A stretch of DNA of 15,764 nt from Methanoculleus marisnigri (GCA_002503885.1 DASQ01000106.1:1-15764); one strand, 5' to 3'; shown: positions 1-7,895, numbered from the stretch's first letter. The notes: generated from the letters alone by a model not told the origin. Numbers and translations are program-made.

Positions 1-141
1 AAGCACCTCGAGGTGATGCAGGCGGCGGGTCAGGTCGAGGCCCGGCTCGTCGGCAACGCTAAGGTCTACTCGGTCGCACAACGCGTACCCCTCCGGCGTT
101 TCTCTGTTTTACGAAGAACCTGATCCTGGTCCTCGTACTCG
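1..141 (+). pseudogene. 5' fragment of a winged-helix/PAS regulator, frameshifted and interrupted
   Basis: This is the front part of the regulator that resumes at 530; its true start lies before the window. Frame 1 reads HLEVMQAAGQVEARL then AKVYSVAQRVPL, the recognition-helix and wing end of the N-terminal DNA-binding domain found on many Methanomicrobiales PAS proteins. After base 92 that frame runs to a stop at 121-123. The family-like continuation PAFLCFTKNLILVLVL lies in frame 3 from base 93, so one C appears to be missing around 91-95. Frame 3 then runs into the inserted element and stops at 150-152. The homology is recognised from memory of family sequences; the frame change and the stops are visible. 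The missing base could be a sequencing error, but the insertion is not. Confidence 0.65.
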
Positions 142-529
142 TTGTCATTTAACTCTATGAATTTCCTTTCCCGCCCTTCGCATCCCTCACGGCCTGCCTT
201 CTGTGTGGGACCATATCCCGATCTGCACCATGGATTGCTTCACGCGAAACTACGAAATTTCAGTTCTGTTGAAGAGGGCATGAATATGGAAGCATCGACC
301 CGGGATGAGGAATCACCCTGGAAACGGTCTTGTTCCCCGGGCATGCCCCTGAAAGTGGACCGTGGGGATATCGCCTCGCGGGGATGGGGCTGACGGGGAG
401 GGGGTCTCCCCCTCCCCTGTCTCTACTGCCTAAGGGGATACCCGGTGGAAAGCCGTGCTCCGGAGTACCCCCGGAGTGCGACCATAGCGCCCGCCCCCAC
501 ACGCCAAAATTCCTAAAATAAACTGACAA
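142..529. mobile_element. MITE-like insertion (~388 bp) with imperfect terminal inverted repeats
   Basis: The left end (142-164, TTGTCATTTAACTCTATGAA) and the reverse complement of the right end (529-507, TTGTCAGTTTATTTTAGGAA) match over about 23 bp with two short gaps. The flanks both carry ACTCG (137-141 and 535-539), with the right copy offset five bases from the inverted repeat, so the target duplication is imperfect or longer and decayed. The PAS frame is open on both sides and joins in frame if the element plus one flank copy is removed. The interior has no convincing coding frame, is less GC-biased at its ends than the neighbouring genes, and contains a strong GC hairpin at 395-417. 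It is therefore probably a non-autonomous element moved by a transposase elsewhere. I cannot assign an IS family. Confidence 0.6.
395..417. other. Perfect GC-rich hairpin inside the inserted element
   Basis: GGGGAGGGGG (395-404), loop TCT, then CCCCCTCCCC (408-417): a 10-bp perfect stem that extends outward imperfectly (GAC at 392-394 against TGTC at 418-421). It has no T-run after it, so it is not a typical archaeal terminator. It may be a structural part of the element. Confidence 0.6.
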
Positions 530-2104
530 GATGCACTCGACGCCGACCTCACGATCGTCCAGGTCAACGACCAGTGCCTCAGGCGATTTAAGCGCGCGAA
601 AGAGGATCTCATCGGGTACAACATCCGCGAGACGGGGCTCCCGGTCGTCTCCGCCCCCGAGGCCCTCGCCGTCATCGAGGATCTCGAGCGGGAGCAGGTG
701 ATCACCGGCATCTGCCACCGGCACCATGACGGCAGCGAGTCCTTCTATCAGATGCAGGCGATCCCGACGACGTTCGAGGATATCACCGAGCGGAAACAGT
801 ACATCCGGAACACGATGCTCCTCGCCCGGACGGCGATCGACCTCGTCGACCTGCCGCCGGTGGACGATATCCACCAGTACATCGTCGACCGGCTCAGGGA
901 ACTCGTGCCGGGAGCGTACGCCTACCTCTTCTCCTGCGACGAGCCCGACAGGCAGTTCATCATCCGGGTGGTCGAGGGCGAGGGATTCCGGGAGGGGCTC
1001 ACGGAACTCCTCGGAAGGGACCCCGTCGGCATGGTCCTCCCGGTCTCCCGCGTCTTCGACGCCCCCTACCACCAGACCCCCTTCTCGTTGCGCGGCCTGC
1101 GGGAGTTCATCCTCCGCCCCGAACCCTCCTCGTGGTCGTTCTACGACCTCTGCTTTGAGGCGATCCCCGAGGAGATCTGCGAGGCGATCCTCTCCCGCTT
1201 CGACATCGCAAAGATATGCATCATGGGGCTGGTCTGGCGCGAGCAGCTCTTCGGCATCGCCGGCATCTTCCTCCCCCCGGGAAGGGAGCTTGAGAACCGG
1301 GAGACGGTGGAGTCGTTCATCCGTCAGGCACCCATCGCCCTCGCCCGGCGGCAGACCGCGGAGCAGCTCCGGCTGAGTGAGGCGCGGTTCCGGGACATGG
1401 TCGATTCGTCTCCCTTCGGGGTCGCGCTCATCGACCGCGAGAGGCGGTTCGTCTACGTCAACCGAAGGTTCGTGGAGATCTTCGGCTACCGGCCGGACGA
1501 TGCACCCACGGCCACGGAATGGACCCGGCTGATCTTCCCGGACGAGGGTTCCCGACAGGAAGCCGTCAATGCCTGGCGATCGGACCTCGAGCGTTCGGTC
1601 CCGGGCCAGGTCAGGCCCCGGACGTTTGCCGTCCGGTGCCGGGACGGGTCGAAGAAGGCGATCCTTTCCCGTGTCGTAACGCTCTGCGACGGGACAGAGT
1701 ATTCGACCTGCGAGGACATCACCGAAGAGACGCGGGCCTACCACCTCCTCCTTGCCGATATCGCCGACCTGCGGCGGCGGGAGCAGGAGATGCTCCTCAA
1801 AGACCGGGCGGTTGCGCTCCTCAGCCCGGACGGCGTGGTGACCTACGCGAACGCCGCATACCTCGCCCTCTGGAACTACCCGACCGCAGATGAGGTGCAG
1901 GGGTCGCACTTCTCCCGGTTCTGGGAGCGTCCCGACGAGATCCGGAGTGTCATCCGCACGGCCATCGACGGTGGATCCTGGCACGGCGAACAGACCGGCC
2001 TCCGGAACGACGGCTCGACGTTTCAGGCGGACCTCCTCGGGACGCCGATCGTGAGTAAAGACGGCAGGGTGCTCGGCATGATGGCGGCGGCGACGGTTCG
2101 TTAG
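530..2104 (+). pseudogene. 3' part of a PAS/GAF sensor regulator, cut off from its N-terminus
   Basis: From 533 the frame reads ALDADLTIVQVNDQCL, the middle of a first PAS domain, and stays open to the stop at 2102-2104. Counting from 533, residues 1-85 are the rest of PAS 1, about 99-255 a GAF-like domain, about 281-400 a second PAS (FRDMVDSSPFGVALIDRERR) and about 417-523 a third PAS (ALLSPDGVVTYANAAYLALW). There is no histidine kinase or other output domain, so output would have come from the N-terminal winged helix that is now separated by the insertion at 142-529. No ATG, GTG or TTG exists in this frame before GTG 698. A shortened 468-residue product from 698 is possible but would lack half of PAS 1 and all DNA-binding sequence. 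The coding pattern is otherwise intact, so the disruption looks recent. Confidence 0.75.
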
Positions 2105-2141
2105 AACCGGAGCCCGAGCACCGGCGCAACGCCCGCTCCCG

Positions 2142-2190
2142 AATATAAAAACCTATGCCCGGCAGTGCCGTACCGCAGTACCGCACGGCA
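2142..2190 (+). promoter_or_regulatory. TATA box and repeat-rich site upstream of the HEAT-repeat gene
   Basis: AATATAAAAA at 2142-2151 is a good archaeal TATA box; initiation would be expected near 2170-2176. Exactly there lie two tandem copies of GTACCGCA (2170-2177, 2178-2185), flanked by inverted arms TGCCGT (2166-2171) and ACGGCA (2185-2190). A site covering the start of transcription could bind a repressor. That is inference; the repeats are seen directly. Confidence 0.45.
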
Positions 2191-2258
2191 ATTCTGGTTC
2201 GTAAAGGCTTAATGTAACTCGAGGACACCCCACATCTGTAAAAAGAGGAGGGGAGGAG

Positions 2259-2546
2259 ATGCAGGAGATGATCGAGAGGGGAATGGTAAAGGTGGAAGAC
2301 TCTGCACGGGTCCGGGAACTGATGCACACCATGCTGAACGGCGATGTCTACACCAGCATGCAGGCTGTCGGCAACCTCGGGGCCATCGGGGCCCCGGCAG
2401 TCGGGCCGCTGATGCAGGCCCTGCTCGCCGCCGACAGCAATGCACGCTGGACCGTGGCGATGGCGCTCGCCGAGGTCGAGAGAGTGTTTGAGCAATCGGG
2501 CGAGGCGTTCACGGGCCTTGCCATGGAAGCCTACGAGGGGACGTGA
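2259..2546 (+). CDS. Small HEAT-repeat-like protein
   Basis: This 95-residue protein has no signal peptide or membrane segment. Residues about 28-75 (GDVYTSMQAVGNLGAIGAPA then VGPLMQALLAADSNARWTVA) match the HEAT / PBS-lyase-type repeat pattern: paired amphipathic helices with the conserved Ala-Val..Leu..Ile-Gly turn. Such proteins are scaffolds for protein contacts, and the partner is not indicated here. The start at 2259 is supported by GGAGG at 2247-2251 with seven bases of spacing; a second ATG at 2268 is the alternative. It appears to be transcribed alone, from the TATA box at 2142, with a leader of about 85 nt. A T6 run follows the stop at 2571-2576. No specific function can be assigned. 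Confidence 0.75.
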   Translation: MQEMIERGMVKVEDSARVRELMHTMLNGDVYTSMQAVGNLGAIGAPAVGPLMQALLAADSNARWTVAMALAEVERVFEQSGEAFTGLAMEAYEGT

Positions 2547-2570
2547 AACGGCGTCCTCCCGGGACATACC

Positions 2571-2576
2571 TTTTTT
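2571..2576 (+). terminator. T-run, possible archaeal terminator
   Basis: A T6 run lies 25 bases after the stop of the HEAT-repeat gene, in otherwise GC-rich DNA. Archaeal RNA polymerase can terminate at such runs without a hairpin. The evidence is only the run and its position. Confidence 0.35.
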
Positions 2577-2638
2577 GCCGCAGCCGGGGACGGTGCGGAT
2601 GAATAACTACTAATAGAGCCCGTTAACAAGAGACTAGT

Positions 2639-3313
2639 ATGCAAGGGCGTCATATCCTGCTCCTGATCCTTCTCGCGGCGACCATCATCGCCGGAGGCTG
2701 CACGACGCCGGAAGAAGCCGGGGAGACGCAGCCAGCCTCCCCCACCCTGTCGCCGGCGCCGACTGAGGTGCAGGCGGTGGGAGCAGGCCTCCCGGCCCCC
2801 ACCCCCGCCGCGCCCGTCCGGGGCGACAAGACACCGCAGAGCGTCGGGTTCGTCGACCCGCAGACCTACCATATCCCGACCCCGACGCCCACGATCGCGA
2901 TGAGAACGCAGCCAGACGACCTCCGGGTCTCCGGGAAGATGGTGAAGTACGCGGTGGTGACCTGCGACTACCCTCCCGGCGTTCTCGCTACTGAGGTCTA
3001 CCACATCCCCTTCCCATACTGGGACCTGAACGTGAGCGCAACGCCGATGAACGAGTATCCCTGGCTTGTGATAGAGGTCCGGGATCCGGAGGACCCGAAT
3101 CGGGTCGTGAAGGAGATCCGGTACTCCCGCGGGGATATGCTGTATGCCGGAAACGGCACCACACAAAGCACCTCCGTAGAGAACAGCGCAATCGAAAAGA
3201 GGGAGACGTTCACCATCCGGGAAGGGTATGGAGACTACTACTTCACCATCCGCTCGGGGTCCCTGAAGTCGCTCGAGCTCACCATCCTGATCCCGGAGAA
3301 GTACCTCGTCTAG
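2639..3313 (+). CDS. Predicted secreted lipoprotein of unknown function
   Basis: This 224-residue protein starts with a basic N-terminus and a hydrophobic stretch (LLLILLAATIIAGG) followed by Cys21, a lipobox-like site, so it is probably lipid-anchored on the outer face of the membrane. Residues 22-95 are rich in Pro, Thr and Ala, a flexible linker typical of methanogen surface proteins. The C-terminal ~130 residues (from about DDLRVSGKMVKYAVVTCDYP) are beta-rich with several aromatic residues and probably form a compact beta domain. I do not recognise the family. No Shine-Dalgarno sequence precedes the ATG, so the transcript may be leaderless; an AT-rich stretch (ACTAATA, about 2608-2614) lies at about the right distance to be its TATA element. 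It converges on the minus-strand operon and shares the four bases CTAG (3310-3313) with it. Confidence 0.8.
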   Translation: MQGRHILLLILLAATIIAGGCTTPEEAGETQPASPTLSPAPTEVQAVGAGLPAPTPAAPVRGDKTPQSVGFVDPQTYHIPTPTPTIAMRTQPDDLRVSGKMVKYAVVTCDYPPGVLATEVYHIPFPYWDLNVSATPMNEYPWLVIEVRDPEDPNRVVKEIRYSRGDMLYAGNGTTQSTSVENSAIEKRETFTIREGYGDYYFTIRSGSLKSLELTILIPEKYLV

Positions 3314-3897
3314 GCGGGAGGAGCCCCTCCTCCCTCTTCTGCAACGCGGAGCTCCCGGTCGTAGTCCCCTATCGCGGTGACGTATTCCTTCCATTCCTGA
3401 TCCGCCCGGGCGAGGTTCTCGTTTGCCGCGGTGTATGCCCGGATGTCACAGGCGGCCGCAGCCGCCGACCAGAGGGAGAACGCGCGGCCCAGGTGGTCGA
3501 GCGCCCGGACATACGCCGATTGCGCTCCGACGTACGCTTCCGGGACCCTGTCGGCCCCGACGACCTGCCGGTGGTAGGCCGCAACGGCCCTGCCGTACTC
3601 CGCGGTGGCCGCAAACTCCCGCACGTAGGCGTCGGCCCCGGCGGCCGACGAGGTGTCCTGCAAAGAGCGCATATAAGAGGAGACCCTCCCCGAGACCAGG
3701 GAGAGGTCAGCCTCCGATGCCGCCACGTGACTGCCGAATACCGCAACCTGTCGATCTCCGGTGTAGCTCGCGAAGAGCGTCCACCCGGCGAAGGCGATCA
3801 GCACCACGGCAATCCCTACCCCGGCGGCGATGAGCGCCTTTCTCCGGTCGATGGTAACTTTCGGGAGTTTGGGAATCTTCAGGTCCATCGCCCTCAC
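3310..3897 (-). CDS. Membrane-anchored helical protein, partner gene of the transglutaminase-like protein
   Basis: The protein has 195 residues: a short basic cytoplasmic N-terminus, one membrane segment at about residues 21-44 (ALIAAGVGIAVVLIAFAGWT), then about 150 residues with heptad-like spacing of Ala, Leu and Tyr that suggest a helical bundle outside the cell. No enzyme motif is visible. Its GTG start overlaps the stop of the upstream transglutaminase-like gene in a GTGA (3894-3897), which implies translational coupling and a shared job. ATG at 3888 is an alternative start. The stop overlaps that of the convergent lipoprotein. I do not recognise the family; the coupling and membrane topology are the useful facts. 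Confidence 0.75.
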   Translation of the reverse strand: MRAMDLKIPKLPKVTIDRRKALIAAGVGIAVVLIAFAGWTLFASYTGDRQVAVFGSHVAASEADLSLVSGRVSSYMRSLQDTSSAAGADAYVREFAATAEYGRAVAAYHRQVVGADRVPEAYVGAQSAYVRALDHLGRAFSLWSAAAAACDIRAYTAANENLARADQEWKEYVTAIGDYDRELRVAEEGGGAPPA

Positions 3898-4844
3898 GCC
3901 CCCGCCGGCAGGCGTACCGGGCGAATCTGATACTCAACGGGCGTGGGGATGTAGCGGAGGGGGATGATCCCCGGTGTCCCCGACCTCACGCTCTGGAGTG
4001 ACCCGTCCTGAGTATCCCCGATGGGGAGGGGCTTTCCCCAATACGTCGAGTTTCCCGTGGAGATCGTAGTATAGTTCGTCCCCTCTACGTAGTAGTAGTG
4101 CTTCCCCTCGTACTCGAAGTACTTCGGCGTGTACTTCGCGTACCAGGGATTGAACCCGTCCATCCGGATGCCGAGCGCCATGTGATCCGGGTACTGGAGC
4201 AGCACCGTATCATAGCCGAGAGCATCCAGGAGCCCCCCCATCAGGATTGCTGCATCCTCGCAGTCACCCTTCCCATCGACAAGCGTCTCGACGGGGTACT
4301 TGGGATACTCAACGCCGCCCCCCACATGCCGGGCATAATGGGGGAGGACCCCTTCGGTGTAGGACTCTGCGCTGGTATCAGATTCGTACTGGATCTGCTG
4401 GACGAAGAAGATGAGGTTCATCATCCGGAAGTACTCCTCCGCCGGATTGGCGGTCGGGGGGGCGATCCGGTGGGCGAGGTCCTCGAGGATCGGCCGGTCG
4501 GCGTCGGCGAGCGCATATTCTCCCCAGGCAAGCGGGTCGGCAAAGCGCGGTGTCTCCCGGTGCTCGATAAAGAGCGCCTCCGGGACCCGGACCTGCGTCG
4601 TCTGGACGCCGCCGTCAATCGCCGTCCAGCGGAGGGTTCTGGTGTAGGCCGCGCTGTCCTCCGGGAAGGGCGTCGCCGCCGGCGCCGGTGTGGGTGGGAC
4701 GTATACGGGTGACGTCGTGACCGGTGCCGGTCCGGTGGAGACGAGGCCGATCGGCTCCCCGAGGAGTGCGGGTTTCACTACGAGGGCGACGACCAGGATC
4801 ACGAGCCCGCCCGCGAGAACCGGCATAATATCCTTCCATTTCAT
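3894..4844 (-). CDS. Membrane-anchored transglutaminase-like cysteine enzyme
   Basis: In this 316-residue protein a membrane segment at about residues 7-28 anchors the N-terminus. A Pro/Thr/Ser/Ala-rich linker (about 36-62) leads to an extracellular domain. The core carries the transglutaminase-like signature: KGDCEDAA with the nucleophile Cys195, YPDHMALGI with His221, and YYYVEGT where Glu254 probably replaces the usual third-residue Asp. The domain precedes a conserved-looking tail ending in several Pro-rich strands. This fold includes proteases and protein cross-linking or amide-hydrolysing enzymes; the substrate is unknown, perhaps surface protein or pseudopeptide material. It is the first gene of a two-gene unit. 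TTTTTAGC on the minus strand (about 4893-4900) could be its TATA element, and GGTGAGG precedes the ATG. Confidence 0.8.
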   Translation of the reverse strand: MKWKDIMPVLAGGLVILVVALVVKPALLGEPIGLVSTGPAPVTTSPVYVPPTPAPAATPFPEDSAAYTRTLRWTAIDGGVQTTQVRVPEALFIEHRETPRFADPLAWGEYALADADRPILEDLAHRIAPPTANPAEEYFRMMNLIFFVQQIQYESDTSAESYTEGVLPHYARHVGGGVEYPKYPVETLVDGKGDCEDAAILMGGLLDALGYDTVLLQYPDHMALGIRMDGFNPWYAKYTPKYFEYEGKHYYYVEGTNYTTISTGNSTYWGKPLPIGDTQDGSLQSVRSGTPGIIPLRYIPTPVEYQIRPVRLPAGA

Positions 4845-4912
4845 CTCCGGGGCCTCACCGCGTATCGGTAATAGGATATGGGCGACCTCCCGCTAAAAAC
4901 CTTGACTCATGG

Positions 4913-5102
4913 TCACGGCGGGTCCCGGGAGCCCGCTTCAAGGATGATGCAGACAGAGAGCGCGAGGCCGACCCCCTGCCGCTGGAGCGGGGGATCGACC
5001 GCCAGCGGGGCGAGCGCGAGAACCATCCTGCCGCCGATCGTCATCGCGAGGGAGAAGAGGATATGGCCGATGATCCGGCCGCCCGCTCTGGTTCCGGATC
5101 AC
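4913..5102 (-). pseudogene. Small membrane protein overlapping glgP, apparently frameshifted
   Basis: Just after the phosphorylase stop (5099-5101) a minus-strand frame with strong G/C third positions encodes GRIIGHILFSLAMTIGG, then MVLALAPLAV and GVGLALSVCIILEA, i.e. about two hydrophobic segments in ~60 residues, ending at TGA 4913-4915. Codon pattern and hydrophobicity support real coding sequence. A GTG at 5100-5102 overlaps the glgP stop as GTGA, the same coupling used elsewhere in this window, but it is one frame off. Removing one base in the GC-rich stretch around 5062-5075 would fuse it to give a protein beginning MIRNQSGR. Otherwise only a 43-residue product from ATG 5044 is possible. 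The family is unknown. Confidence 0.4.
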
Positions 5103-7312
5103 CTCGTTCCGGGCTCGGGACCTGTGGGGCAAACCCCTTCAAGCCCGGCCAGCTGCTTCCCCGGCCCGGCCGCATACATGCAGACCGAGGGGTAGTACCT
5201 GGTGATGTACTCCTTGAGCATCCGGACGGAGCAGTACTGCGGGGCGATGCTCTTGATCGACTCCTTCATCATCCGGACCCACTTGTGCGGGATGTTGTCC
5301 ATCGTCCGCGAGTAGTAGAGCGGTGCGACCTCGTTCTCGATGAGGTCATAGAGTGTCTCCGCGTCCGCCTGGTTCTTTCCCGCATAGGGAGCGTGGCCTT
5401 CGATCCCCCAGCCGTTTCTGCCGTTGTAACCCTCGATCCACCAGCCGTCGAGAACCGAGAGGTTCAGCACCCCGTTCATCCCCGCCTTCATGCCGCTTGT
5501 GCCGCTCGCCTCCATGAGCGGGACGGGGGTGTTCATCCAGATGTCCACACCATGGACCATGTAGCGCGCAAGCTGCTCATCGTAGTCCTCGACAAACGCT
5601 ATCCGCCCGCCGAACCGGGGATCCTGGGAATACTGGTAGATCTCCTGGAGGATACGCTTGCCCCGTTCATCAGCCGGGTGAGCCTTCCCCGAGAAGACGA
5701 ACTGCACCGGTCTCCAGCGGTTGTTCACGATCCGGTCAAGTCGGTCCAGGTCCTCAAAGATGATATCCGCCCGCTTGTACTCGGCGAACCGGCGGGCGAA
5801 CCCTATCGTCAGCGCCGAGGTATCGAGCATGAGCCCCTCGGCCGCGAGGTTCGCAGGCTCGTCACGGAGGTTCGCCCATTTGAGACGTTTTCGCTCCCGG
5901 ATGCGGGCAAAGAGTTTCATCTTCAGCCACTGGTGCTCGCCCCAGAGTTCATCGTCCGGGATCTCGTCGACCACCTCCCAGACAACCGGGTTATCGTAGT
6001 CCTCCCGCCAGCTCGGGTAGACCGGGTCCATATACCGGTCAATGAGCGTCTCGATCCGGTGGTTTAACCACGTGGGCATGTGGACACCGTTCGTGATGGC
6101 GTCGATCGGCACCTCCTCGACGGGGAGGTCGGGCCAGAGGGGCCGCCACATCTCACGGGCGACCTCGCCGTGCTTCTGCGAGACGCCGTTGTGGAAACGG
6201 CTCATCCGGAGGGCAAAGGCGGTCATGTTGAACCCGGCGCCCGGGTTGTGCGGGTCCTCCCCGAGCGCCATGAACTCGCCCCAGGAAAGACCGAGCGACG
6301 GGCAGTAACTGCGGAAGTACTTCGCCATCAGGTCTTCGGGGAAGACGTCGTGGGCGGCCGGGATGGGGGTATGGGTGGTGAAGACCGAGGTGCCCCGGAC
6401 CTGCTCGCGCGCCTCTTCAGGCGGCATCCCCGCTACAAGCCGCTCCCGGAACCGTTCGAGAAGGGCAAACGCAGAATGGCCTTCGTTTAAGTGCATCGCC
6501 GAGTAATCCACGCCGAGGGTATGGAGGACCTTCCTCCCGCCGAGACCGAGCACCACCTCCTGCCGGAGCCGGCACTCGAGTTCATTTAAGTAAAGGCGGT
6601 GGGAGATGCTCCGGTTCTCGGGGAGGTTCTCGTCGATATGGGTGTCGAGGAGGTAGAGGGGGACCCGTCCTACCTGCACCTTCCAGACCGCGACGTAGAT
6701 CGGCGGGTCGACCAGGGGGACCTGCACCACAAGCTGCCTCCCGGCGTCGCCCGTCACCCGGAGAACCGGTGCTGCGTCACGGTCCAGGATCTCCGCGACG
6801 TTCTTCTGCCACCCGTTCCCCTCAATATGCTGGTGGAGGTAGCCTTCGGCGTACATGAACCCAACGGCGACCATCGGCACGCCGAGATCGCTCGATGCCT
6901 TGATGTGGTCGCCCGCGAGGATTCCGAGCCCCCCCGCGTAGAACGGGAGCGAGTGATGCAGTCCGAACTCGCTTGAGAGGTAGGCGATCGTCAGCGGCGA
7001 CCGCCCGGGATAGTGCTGTGCAAACCAGCTCGTCCCCGGCACCATGTACTCACGGAACCGGTGCATGATGATGTCGTAGCGGCGGAGGTACTCCGGGTTC
7101 GCTGCCGCCCGCTCGAAGAACCGCGGCGGAGTCTCCCGGAGCATCCTGACCGGGTTGTGGCGGCTCATCTTCCACTCCGCCCGGTTCAGCAGCTTGAAGA
7201 GCACCTTCGCCGAGGAGTGCCAGCTCCACCAGAGGTTGTACGCGAGGTCGACGAGCCCGAAGATCCGCTCCGGGACGTGGGTGAACTGGTCGTAGGGTAT
7301 CTCCGTCTTCAT
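5099..7312 (-). CDS. glgP: Alpha-glucan (glycogen) phosphorylase, GT35 family
   Basis: This enzyme cleaves the terminal alpha-1,4 glucosyl residue of glycogen with phosphate to give glucose-1-phosphate (EC 2.4.1.1), in the cytoplasm. The 737-residue protein begins with the N-terminal region typical of the short bacterial/archaeal form (LAYNLWWSWHSSAKVLFKLL). Then come SSEFGLHHSLPFYAGGLGIL (residues 113-132), HLNEGHSAFALLERF (274-288), FTTHTPIPAAHDVFP (311-325), the phosphate/PLP-side GFARRFAEYKRAD and FSGKAHPADERGK, and EASGTSGMKAGMNG, where Lys609 binds pyridoxal phosphate. It is shorter than the ~840-residue enzymes because the C-terminal part is reduced. No ribosome site precedes ATG 7312, but CTTATC (about 7337-7342) lies ~28 bases upstream, suggesting a leaderless transcript. 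Downstream it overlaps a small membrane protein. The preferred acceptor glucan is not evident from sequence. Confidence 0.93.
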   Translation of the reverse strand: MKTEIPYDQFTHVPERIFGLVDLAYNLWWSWHSSAKVLFKLLNRAEWKMSRHNPVRMLRETPPRFFERAAANPEYLRRYDIIMHRFREYMVPGTSWFAQHYPGRSPLTIAYLSSEFGLHHSLPFYAGGLGILAGDHIKASSDLGVPMVAVGFMYAEGYLHQHIEGNGWQKNVAEILDRDAAPVLRVTGDAGRQLVVQVPLVDPPIYVAVWKVQVGRVPLYLLDTHIDENLPENRSISHRLYLNELECRLRQEVVLGLGGRKVLHTLGVDYSAMHLNEGHSAFALLERFRERLVAGMPPEEAREQVRGTSVFTTHTPIPAAHDVFPEDLMAKYFRSYCPSLGLSWGEFMALGEDPHNPGAGFNMTAFALRMSRFHNGVSQKHGEVAREMWRPLWPDLPVEEVPIDAITNGVHMPTWLNHRIETLIDRYMDPVYPSWREDYDNPVVWEVVDEIPDDELWGEHQWLKMKLFARIRERKRLKWANLRDEPANLAAEGLMLDTSALTIGFARRFAEYKRADIIFEDLDRLDRIVNNRWRPVQFVFSGKAHPADERGKRILQEIYQYSQDPRFGGRIAFVEDYDEQLARYMVHGVDIWMNTPVPLMEASGTSGMKAGMNGVLNLSVLDGWWIEGYNGRNGWGIEGHAPYAGKNQADAETLYDLIENEVAPLYYSRTMDNIPHKWVRMMKESIKSIAPQYCSVRMLKEYITRYYPSVCMYAAGPGKQLAGLEGVCPTGPEPGTR

Positions 7313-7335
7313 CTAACCGGCATTACCCGTCGCAC

Positions 7336-7346
7336 CTGATAAGTGC
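7336..7346 (-). promoter_or_regulatory. Putative TATA element of glgP
   Basis: On the minus strand GCACTTATCAG is centred about 28 bases before the A of the glgP ATG, the spacing expected for a leaderless archaeal transcript. The match to the TATA consensus is only moderate. Confidence 0.35.
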
Positions 7347-7379
7347 TTCTGTCACGGGGACACCCGGGCAGGAGCCGGC

Positions 7380-7638
7380 TCACCGCCGTTCTTCGCGCAC
7401 CATAACTTCCCGGATCTTTTTCTCCTCCCACTCCCTGCCGAAGATCTGGAGCGCGTGGAAGACCACGCCCACCTCCCCGAAGGTAGTCACCCAGTAGAAC
7501 CAGAGCGTCCCGGGGCTGGACACAATGTTGATCGCGAAGAGGAGGGGTGACGGCGATGTAGACCGCAAGGTGCATGTAGAACCCCCGGATCTCCTCGACC
7601 CGCCTCTTCGCACGGGCATAGCTGTCCTGTTCGTCCAT
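7380..7638 (-). pseudogene. 2TM-domain protein with a one-base frameshift
   Basis: The first frame from ATG 7638 reads MDEQDSYARAKRRVEEIRGF then YMHLAVYIAV, the start of the small 2TM-domain family (PF13239 type: charged helix, two membrane helices, charged helix). The rest of the family pattern, LLFAINIVSSPGTLWFYWVT then HALQIFGREWEEKKIREVM, is in another frame ending at 7380. The two join cleanly if one G is removed from the GGGG at 7544-7547 (plus strand), giving YIAVTLLFAINIV. The total of 259 bases is 86 codons plus one base. The full-length protein would have 85 residues, with both termini probably cytoplasmic; related domains occur alone or fused to signalling proteins, and function is unknown. 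The shift is either inactivation or a homopolymer error. Confidence 0.75.
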
Positions 7639-7661
7639 ATGTTCCGGTTACGAACCCTGAT

Positions 7662-7669
7662 GTTTATAC
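7662..7669 (-). promoter_or_regulatory. TATA box of the 2TM-domain gene
   Basis: GTATAAAC on the minus strand is centred about 28 bases before ATG 7638, and no ribosome site lies between. This fits a leaderless or nearly leaderless transcript. The rest of the 7639-7936 intergenic region holds only this site and the divergent ABC promoter; I see no gene in 7670-7880. Confidence 0.55.
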
Positions 7670-7886
7670 CTGCCTATGCCGCCCGGCGCAGACCCGGTGC
7701 GGCAGGCGCCGGATGGAGGGCGGGAATCGGATAGCAGCCAACCGCGGATACACCGTCTCTCACGGCTTCTCCGGGGGACGGCACCGGCAAGGCCTGCGCG
7801 GCGTGAGGTGGTCTGACGGGAGGGGCGGGACTGGAGGGACGGTTTCGATGAATTCTGCCGTAAGCCGGCCGGAGAGAATGGAGAGG

Positions 7887-7895
7887 TATTATATG
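7887..7895 (+). promoter_or_regulatory. TATA box of the ABC transporter operon
   Basis: TATTATATG is a good archaeal TATA match about 50-60 bases before the ATPase start. Expected initiation is near 7915-7920, leaving a short leader that contains GGAGG at 7929-7933. Confidence 0.6.

Noticed and set aside
142..393. 83-codon frame inside the inserted element
   Set aside because: It starts at the element edge, has no family pattern or coding bias, and reads through the hairpin region; not supported as a gene.
260..1984. 574-codon open frame antisense to the PAS regulator and the insertion
   Set aside because: It mirrors a high-GC coding frame, crosses the insertion boundary without regard to it, and has no recognisable domain.
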